Source: Defluviicoccus sp. bin129 (lineage in GTDB: Bacteria > Pseudomonadota > Alphaproteobacteria > MPNO01). From it: a stretch of DNA of 64,000 nt. The stretch is from positions 1 to 64,000 of the forward strand of contig MPNO01000004.1 in the NCBI GenBank assembly GCA_002239065.1, written 5' to 3'. The notes beneath the pieces are model-generated. The model had not been told where the DNA came from. It searched no databases and saw only the letters and a list, made by a program, of their open reading frames with translations. This document shows, one piece after another, positions 58,276 to 64,000 of this stretch. Both the position numbers and the translations under genes were made by a program. Positions within the stretch are counted from its first letter, which is position 1; each line of letters opens with the position of its first letter.

Positions 58276-60428
58276 CCGCCATGCTGGACCCGATCGACTT
58301 CGAAGTGCTGAAGCACCGGCTGTGGCAGATCAACGACGAGCAATCCGCCGCCATCAAGACCATCTCGGCCTCGCCCATCGTGGTCGAGGGGAACGACTTC
58401 AACACCGGGCTGTTCACCGCCGCGGGCGATGTGGTGGTCGCCGGCATCGGCTCGGTGGTCCATGTCACGACCATGGGCGACACGCTGCGCGAGATCATCC
58501 GCAAGGCGGGCCGGATCCGCGACGGCGACATCTATCTTACCAACGATCCCTTCATGGGCGCGCTGCACCAGAACGACGTGGTGATGGCGAGCCCGGTCTT
58601 CGTCGACGGCGAGGTCTTCCTGTGGATCGGCAATGTCCTCCACCACCCCGATGTCGGCGGCATCGACGAGGGCAGCTTCTGCATCAACGCGCGGTCGATC
58701 TACCAGGACCCGCCGCGCTATTTCCTCAAGATCGTCGATGCCGGCGAACCCTCGCCCGAGGTGGAGCACACCTTCGTCACCAATTCGCGCCTGCCCGACA
58801 TGGTCCTGCTCGACCTCGGCGCCCAGATCGGCGCGATCAACCGCGCCAGGCAGCGCATCGACGCCCTGATCGCCGAGCAGGGGCCGGACACCGTCCGGGC
58901 GGTGATGGACCGGTCGATCGACGTCGCCGAGGCGCAGATCCGGGCCGCCATCGCCGAACTCCCCGAGGGGAGCTGGACCGGCAACGCCTATATGGACGGC
59001 GACCGGGTGGGATCGGAGAGGATCCACCGCGTCGCGCTCCGCCTGAGCAAGGAGGGCGAGACCCTTCACTTCGACTACACCGGCTCCTCGCCGCAGGTCG
59101 ACGCCGCGGTCAACAGCACCTACCCGGCGACCGTGGGCGGATCGGCGGTGCCGCTGTTCAGCTTCCTGTGCCAGGGCGATATCGACTGGAACGAGGGGCT
59201 GAGGCGCTGCATGCGGGTCACCGCGCCCGAGGGCAGCGTGGTGAACGCCCGCTTTCCGGCACCGGTCTCGATATCGACGGTCGGGTTCCGCTGGCTGGTT
59301 ACCGTCGCTGCGGCCGAGGCGATCGCCCGGATGTTCGCGTCTTCCGAGCGATTTCGCGACCGCGTCTGTCCGTCCTGGAACTCGTCGAGCAACTGCAACA
59401 ACGTGTTCGCGACCGCCGCCGACGGGAGGCGGGTCGGCGCGCTGCTCTCCGATCACCGGGGCTCGGGCGGCGGCGCGCGGTCCTTCGCCGACGGGTTCGA
59501 CCATGCCGGCACCATCACCTCGTTCGCGTCCAGCATGGGCAATGTCGAAGGCACCGAATGGAAGCTGCCGGTGCTCTACGTCTATCGCCGGTCGATCCCC
59601 GATTCCGGCGGCGCGGGGCGGTTTCGCGGCGGGCTCACCGCCGAGATCGCGCTGGTCCCGGAGGGCGCCGACGCGCTGGTTCTCAAATCGACCAATACCG
59701 CGGGCACCGACCAGACCAACGCCCACGGCATCGCCGGCGGCTATCCCGGGGCCGGATCCCAGACCAGCGTGATCCGCGAAACCGGTATACGCGAGTCGAT
59801 CCGGCGCGGCGCGCCGCCCGGCTCCGTCGAGGCTTTCGCCGGGCGGATCGAGCATCTCGCCTCCAAGGACGAAGCCGTGCTCGGCCCCGACGACGCGCTG
59901 GTCTTCTACCCCGCCGGCGGGGGCGGCTACGGCGATCCCCTCGACCGCGAGCCGGAGGCGGTCGCCGCCGACATCGCCGAGGGCCGCGTGACCCGCGATG
60001 TCGCGCGCGAGCAGTACGGCGTGGTGCTCGCCGGGAACGGCGGTGCGGACGGCGACGCGACTGAAATCGCCCGCGATGCGATGCGGCGGGCGCGCAGGGA
60101 AGGGGCCGTGGAGGCGGGCTGGAGCCCGGGGATCGCGCTCGAAACCCCCGGCACGCACGCAATCGGCGGGCAACTCGAAAGCGTCGTGGACGATGCCGGT
60201 CAGACGCTTCGCTGCGGTCGCTGCGGGAACCATCTGAGCGGCGGGGGAGGCGGCGCGATGCTGCGACGCCGGAAGCTGGGCGCGGCCGGGCCCCTGCGCG
60301 CGCTGCGCTGGGGCGGAGACAGCCCCAACTTCGTCCTCGAGGAAGTCATCTGCCCCGGCTGCGCGACACTGCACGAGGTCCGCGAGGTCCGCATCGGCTC
60401 GGGCGAGGAAGGGGAGGCCAATTCATGA
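58272..60428 (+). CDS. HyuB-type hydantoinase/carboxylase subunit with C-terminal zinc ribbon
   Basis: Partner of HyuA. Residues 1-560 are a hydantoinase B domain (DPIDFEVLKHRLWQINDEQS, TNDPFMGALHQNDVVM, GRFRGGLTAEIALVPEG, PAGGGGYGDPLDREPEAVAA). The protein is 718 residues, about 130 longer than usual; the extra part ends with a four-cysteine ribbon (CGRC near 655 and CPGC near 695), similar in pattern to the separate small gamma subunit of acetone carboxylase. The GTG overlaps the hyuA stop; an ATG three codons in is an alternative. Confidence 0.9.
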   Translation: MTAMLDPIDFEVLKHRLWQINDEQSAAIKTISASPIVVEGNDFNTGLFTAAGDVVVAGIGSVVHVTTMGDTLREIIRKAGRIRDGDIYLTNDPFMGALHQNDVVMASPVFVDGEVFLWIGNVLHHPDVGGIDEGSFCINARSIYQDPPRYFLKIVDAGEPSPEVEHTFVTNSRLPDMVLLDLGAQIGAINRARQRIDALIAEQGPDTVRAVMDRSIDVAEAQIRAAIAELPEGSWTGNAYMDGDRVGSERIHRVALRLSKEGETLHFDYTGSSPQVDAAVNSTYPATVGGSAVPLFSFLCQGDIDWNEGLRRCMRVTAPEGSVVNARFPAPVSISTVGFRWLVTVAAAEAIARMFASSERFRDRVCPSWNSSSNCNNVFATAADGRRVGALLSDHRGSGGGARSFADGFDHAGTITSFASSMGNVEGTEWKLPVLYVYRRSIPDSGGAGRFRGGLTAEIALVPEGADALVLKSTNTAGTDQTNAHGIAGGYPGAGSQTSVIRETGIRESIRRGAPPGSVEAFAGRIEHLASKDEAVLGPDDALVFYPAGGGGYGDPLDREPEAVAADIAEGRVTRDVAREQYGVVLAGNGGADGDATEIARDAMRRARREGAVEAGWSPGIALETPGTHAIGGQLESVVDDAGQTLRCGRCGNHLSGGGGGAMLRRRKLGAAGPLRALRWGGDSPNFVLEEVICPGCATLHEVREVRIGSGEEGEANS

Positions 60429-61255
60429 ACGCCGCAGGGATCGGAAGCGTCGGCGTGATCGGGCTCGGCAAGATGGGCGGGCAGCTCGCCCGCCATCTGG
60501 CCGCCGCCGGGTTCGAGACGCTGGGCTACGACGTGCGCGCCGAAGCGATGGCTCAAGCGGAAGCGGACGGCGCGGCGGCGACCGGCTCGCCGGCGGCTCT
60601 TGCGTCCGCCAGCGACCTGGTCATCGTCGGGGTGGGGTTCGACTCAGAGCTTGAAGCCGCCCTCTTCGGCAGGGACGGCGTGATGGAGTCGCCCCGGCCG
60701 GGGTCGACCATCGCCGTCGCATCGACGGTCGCGCCGGCGACCATGCTGAAGATCGCGGAGCGGATCGGCGATGGCGACGTCGCCGTGCTCGACATTCCGA
60801 TGGCGCGCGGGGAGCAGGCGGCGATCGACGGCAATCTGCTGATTTTCGGCGGCGGCGACCGCGCGGTGTTCGATCGCTGCCGCGCGGCCTTCGCGACCTT
60901 TTCCGATTCCGTCCACCATCTCGGCCCGGTCGGCGCCGGCCAGGTCGGCAAGCTGGTCAACAACCTGATCCTCTGGGCCTGCATCTCGGCCAACGAGGAG
61001 GGTTTCCGGCTCGCCGAAGAACTCGGCGTCGAATCCGCGCCGCTGCGCGAGGCCCTGCTCCGGTCGAGCGCGCTGAACTGGGCGCTCGCCACCGAGGCGG
61101 TCGAGCGCCCGATGCCGTGGGCCGAGAAGGACATGACCATCGTCCTCAAGGAGGCCGATGCCGCGCGGATCTCGCTGCCGCTCTCGGGCACAATCAAGGA
61201 GGTGATCAAGGGGGTGAAGATCGCGCGCGGACAGCCCATGCCGGAGGAGCGCTAG
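60425..61255 (+). CDS. NAD(P)-dependent beta-hydroxyacid dehydrogenase (3-hydroxyisobutyrate dehydrogenase-like)
   Basis: A 276-residue Rossmann protein: GVIGLGKMGGQLARHLAAAG is the nucleotide loop, VLDIPMARGEQAAIDG the substrate motif (DxPxxxG-like), and GPVGAGQVGKLVNNLILW contains the catalytic lysine region. Residues 165-275 are the helical NAD_binding_11 domain. The family oxidises short beta-hydroxy acids or reduces the aldehydes. Its ATG overlaps the hyuB TGA; the next gene starts 3 nt after its stop. Confidence 0.92.
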   Translation: MNAAGIGSVGVIGLGKMGGQLARHLAAAGFETLGYDVRAEAMAQAEADGAAATGSPAALASASDLVIVGVGFDSELEAALFGRDGVMESPRPGSTIAVASTVAPATMLKIAERIGDGDVAVLDIPMARGEQAAIDGNLLIFGGGDRAVFDRCRAAFATFSDSVHHLGPVGAGQVGKLVNNLILWACISANEEGFRLAEELGVESAPLREALLRSSALNWALATEAVERPMPWAEKDMTIVLKEADAARISLPLSGTIKEVIKGVKIARGQPMPEER

Positions 61256-61258
61256 GCC

Positions 61259-62359
61259 ATGCTGCTGATCGACAACGAAACCGTCGCCGCCCTGCTCGAC
61301 ATGCCGTCCTGCATCGAAGCCCAGGAGGCGGCGTTCCGCCAGATCCCCGACGGCGGCGCCGCCTTCCGCGGCCGCATCGACATGTACGCCCCCTGCGAAC
61401 GGCCGGACGGCTATTACCGCTGGGGCACGATGGAGGGCTACAACGACGGCATCCTCGCGATCCGCATCAAATCCGACGTGATGACCTGGCCGCGCGACGA
61501 GAACGGGCGCTGGACCGAGGACAAGTACTGCGTCGAGCCCGGCACCTATTGCGGTCTGATCTTCCTGTGGAGCGCGCTCAACGGCGAGCCGCTGGCGATC
61601 GTCAATGACGGGGTGCTGCAGCACATGCGGGTCGGCGGCGGCGCCGGCATCGGGGTCAAGCATCTGTCGCGCCCCGATGCATCCGTCGTCGCCATGCTGG
61701 GCTCGGGCGGCATGGCGCGGACCTATCTGGAGGCGATCTGCGCGGTGCGCGGCATTTCCGAGGTCCGGGTCTACAGCCCCACGAGGGCCAACCGGGAGCG
61801 CTACGCGGCGGAGATGACCGGGCGCCTCGCGGTCCCCGTCCTGCCGGCGGACACGCCGGAAGCCGCAATCGCCGACGCCGACATCGTGGCCAGCGCGACC
61901 GACAGCATGGAGCCCACCTTCGATCCCGCGTGGCTCGAGCCCGGCATGCACGTCACCAATCTCGGGCCCGACGAGGTAAGCCCGGCGGCGCTGGAGCGCT
62001 TCGACGTCAAGATCCGCCAGGGGATTCCCGGTATCCGCATGAAGGAGAGCGCGCGCATGCAGCCCGGTATCGGCCACTCCCCGATGGCGGTGCTCGCCGG
62101 CACCGAGGAGGAGCTGAAGCGCCTGCCGCCCAGGCGCGAGCGGGACATCTATCTGGAGGAATTCCCCACCTATTGCGACCTGGTGACCGGCAAGGCGCCG
62201 GGACGGACGGCGGCCGACCAGATCACCTTCTACCAGAACACCGGCTTCCAGGGCCTCCAGTTCTCCTCGGTCGGCGGTCTGGTCTACCGCAAGGCGCGCG
62301 AGGCCGGGCTCGGACGCGAGATCCCGACCGCATGGTTCCTCCAGGACATCCGCGACTGA
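61259..62359 (+). CDS. ornithine cyclodeaminase/mu-crystallin family protein
   Basis: 366 residues. The family's NAD-binding Rossmann part is VVAMLGSGGMARTYLEAICA with VRVYSPTRANRERYAAEM, followed by ADIVASATDSMEPTFDPAWL and HVTNLGPDEVSPAALERFDV. Members include ornithine cyclodeaminase, ketimine reductases and alanine dehydrogenases; the ornithine-specific residues cannot be confirmed. In this cluster a role in deaminating or reducing a nitrogen-containing intermediate is possible but inferred. Confidence 0.9.
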   Translation: MLLIDNETVAALLDMPSCIEAQEAAFRQIPDGGAAFRGRIDMYAPCERPDGYYRWGTMEGYNDGILAIRIKSDVMTWPRDENGRWTEDKYCVEPGTYCGLIFLWSALNGEPLAIVNDGVLQHMRVGGGAGIGVKHLSRPDASVVAMLGSGGMARTYLEAICAVRGISEVRVYSPTRANRERYAAEMTGRLAVPVLPADTPEAAIADADIVASATDSMEPTFDPAWLEPGMHVTNLGPDEVSPAALERFDVKIRQGIPGIRMKESARMQPGIGHSPMAVLAGTEEELKRLPPRRERDIYLEEFPTYCDLVTGKAPGRTAADQITFYQNTGFQGLQFSSVGGLVYRKAREAGLGREIPTAWFLQDIRD

Positions 62360-62424
62360 GCCGGGCCGCTGGAGCGCGTGGCGGTTTTGTGGGAAAGTCC
62401 GGCAAATCAAGCAGGAGACCGGCG

Positions 62425-63483
62425 ATGAGCAGAGGGCTCGACACCAAGCCTGAGATGACCAACGCGCGGGCCGACTATTACGGCCGGATCGACGAATACA
62501 ACATGGCGCCGCTCTGGGAGGTGCTGCACAAGCTGCTCGCGCACCAGCCGGTCACCGAGGCGACGCCCCATCTCTGGAACTACGATTCGCTCCGCCCCTC
62601 GCTGATGGAATCGGCCGACGTGATCTCGACCGAGGAGGCCGAGCGCCGGGTCCTGATCCTCGAGAACCCGACCATGCGCGGCAAGTCCTGCATCACCGAG
62701 GCGCTCTATGCCGGGCTTCAGCTCATCATGCCGGGCGAGATCGCCGCGACCCACCGGCACAGCCCCGCCGCGCTCCGCTTCATCGTCGAGGGCAGCCGCG
62801 CCTATACCGCGATCGACGGGGAAAAGGCCTATATGGAGCCCGGCGACCTGATCCTCACCCCGTCATGGGTGTGGCACGACCACGGGCATGACGGCGAGGT
62901 GCCCGTCGTGTGGCTCGACGGGCTGGACATCCCGATGGTGCGCTTCATGGGCCCGGTCTTCGCCGAGCCCCACCCCGAGGAGACCCACGCCCCGGGCAAC
63001 CCGGTCGGCGACAACATGGCGCGCTACGGCGCCAACATGCTGCCCTACGGCGCGCGGCTCAGGGACGAGAAGAACTCGCCGGTCTTCCACTATCCCTTCG
63101 CCCGCACCCGGGAGACGCTGCTCCAACTGGCCAAATCGCAGGACCTCGATCCCTATCACGGGGTCAAGATGGAGTTCGTCAACCCGGCGAATGGCGGTCC
63201 GACGATGCCGACGCTCGGGACCTATATGCAGCTCGTCCCCAAGGGGTTCGCGACGGAGGACTACCGCTCGACCGCCGCCTGGGTCTACTCGGTGGCCGAG
63301 GGCACGGGGCGCACCACCATCGGCGAGGAGGTCTTCGAATGGGGGCCGCGCGACACCTTCGTCGTCCCCGCCTGGTATCCGCACAGCCACGAGGCCGATG
63401 ACGACGCGTTCCTGTTCAGCTTCTCCGACAAGCCGGTGCACGACACGCTCGGCTGGTTCCGCGAGCAGCGCGGCAACGCGTAG
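62425..63483 (+). CDS. gentisate 1,2-dioxygenase-like cupin
   Basis: A 352-residue bicupin. The N-terminal cupin has the iron ligands H110 and H112 (THRHSPAALRFIVEG) and H151 (WVWHDHGHDGEVPVVWLDGL), the gentisate dioxygenase spacing. The second cupin (VAEGTGRTTIGEEVFEWGPR, VPAWYPHSHEAD) is of the degenerate type. The enzyme should cleave a para-dihydroxylated or aminohydroxylated ring carboxylate between the carboxyl- and hydroxyl-bearing carbons. It is the last gene of the co-directional run, facing the MarR gene. Confidence 0.9.
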   Translation: MSRGLDTKPEMTNARADYYGRIDEYNMAPLWEVLHKLLAHQPVTEATPHLWNYDSLRPSLMESADVISTEEAERRVLILENPTMRGKSCITEALYAGLQLIMPGEIAATHRHSPAALRFIVEGSRAYTAIDGEKAYMEPGDLILTPSWVWHDHGHDGEVPVVWLDGLDIPMVRFMGPVFAEPHPEETHAPGNPVGDNMARYGANMLPYGARLRDEKNSPVFHYPFARTRETLLQLAKSQDLDPYHGVKMEFVNPANGGPTMPTLGTYMQLVPKGFATEDYRSTAAWVYSVAEGTGRTTIGEEVFEWGPRDTFVVPAWYPHSHEADDDAFLFSFSDKPVHDTLGWFREQRGNA

Positions 63484-63496
63484 GGCGGCCCGGAGG

Positions 63497-63997
63497 TCAG
63501 CCCGCGCGCCCTCCGGCGTGCGGCGGGCCCGGCGTGTGCAGGCGCTCGAGCAGGCCGAGCAGGCTCTTGCGCTCGTCCTCGTTCAGCGTCTCGGCGACGA
63601 TGCCCTCATGCTCGTCCGACAGCGTCTTCAGCTCGTCGAGCAGCGCCGCGCCGTCCTCCGTCAGCCTGAGCGCATGGGAGCGCCGGTCCTGCAACGAGGG
63701 TTCGCGCCTGACCAGGCCCCGGTCCTCCAGCCGGTCGACGACCTGTACCAGCGTCGACCGGTCGAAGCGCAACGCCTCGGCGATCGAGCTCTGGCTCACC
63801 CCGGGATTGGCCTCGATGAGCAGCAGCGTGCCGAACTGGGGCCCGGAGATGCCGTGCACGCCGAGCGTGCGGTTGAAATGCTGGAACACTGCGACATGGG
63901 CGCAGCGCAGGTGATAGGCGAGCAGGTCCGGCAGGATCCCCATGCGGAGCCCGTCCGTCTTGCGCCGGACTTTCGCGGCCGCGCCGCCGTCCTTCAT
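63497..63997 (-). CDS. MarR-family transcriptional regulator
   Basis: 166 residues with a winged helix-turn-helix: SQSSIAEALRFDRSTLVQVV is the recognition segment and RLEDRGLVRREPSLQDRRSH the wing with the conserved DxR. MarR proteins are usually ligand-relieved repressors of phenolic or aromatic catabolism and efflux. It is convergent with the dioxygenase (13 bp apart) and is the natural candidate to regulate the cluster. The start lies 3 nt from the window edge. Confidence 0.93.
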   Translation of the reverse strand: MKDGGAAAKVRRKTDGLRMGILPDLLAYHLRCAHVAVFQHFNRTLGVHGISGPQFGTLLLIEANPGVSQSSIAEALRFDRSTLVQVVDRLEDRGLVRREPSLQDRRSHALRLTEDGAALLDELKTLSDEHEGIVAETLNEDERKSLLGLLERLHTPGPPHAGGRAG

Positions 63998-64000
63998 CCT

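Overview
The window comes from a very GC-rich Gram-negative bacterium, almost certainly an alphaproteobacterium. The support is a long division and cell-wall (dcw) cluster running mraZ to ftsZ and then lpxC-bamD-recN-ligA, a class A RNase P RNA upstream of it, meso-diaminopimelate-type MurE, LpxC/BamD/MlaA outer-membrane genes, a GTTC-N7-GTTC type LexA site, and pervasive ATGA start/stop overlaps. I see no tRNA, rRNA, CRISPR array, phage or insertion sequence. The family is not resolvable by eye; a Rhodospirillales-like lineage is plausible.

Region by region. (1) 1-1900: a 58-bp near-perfect palindrome, an N-acetylmuramoyl-alanine amidase, rnpB, a small coiled-coil membrane protein, and what looks like a partial copy of the rnpB 3' end. 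(2) 1909-7180, minus strand: a compact six-gene operon for a Tat-exported, three-subunit molybdenum hydroxylase (FeS, Mo and FAD subunits) followed by a 48-residue membrane protein, a b-type cytochrome and a small soluble protein; it reads as a periplasmic oxidoreductase that could feed electrons to quinone. (3) 7181-31740, plus strand: an AT-rich regulatory gap with a LexA-type site and phased MraZ boxes, then the dcw cluster with most genes translationally coupled, then lpxC, bamD, recN and ligA. (4) 31703-45700, mostly minus: aminopeptidase P, prmA, a UvrD/PcrA helicase, a plus-strand DegP-like protein lacking all three catalytic residues, a ClC channel, a pentapeptide-repeat protein, a thioesterase, metH and metF. 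(5) 46058-52210: mlaA-mlaC (lipid asymmetry), ettA, an unknown protein, and a DUF4212/sodium:solute symporter pair whose large subunit carries an EF-hand-like loop, closed by a strong terminator. (6) 52243-63997: a YggT-like membrane protein and a co-directional catabolic cluster (SDR, ACMSD-type amidohydrolase, UbiD decarboxylase, HyuA/HyuB, a 3-hydroxyisobutyrate-dehydrogenase-like enzyme, an ornithine-cyclodeaminase-like enzyme, a gentisate-dioxygenase-like cupin) facing a convergent MarR regulator. Its substrate is unknown, but the enzyme set points to an aromatic or heterocyclic carboxylated compound.

A technical point matters for anyone using this annotation. Four genes (rsmH, ftsZ, recN, hyuA) are broken at runs of G or C. 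Three of them belong to conserved core functions and the missing protein tails are readable in another frame right after the run, so I think these are sequence errors rather than pseudogenes. One of them makes a false RsmH-FtsL fusion.
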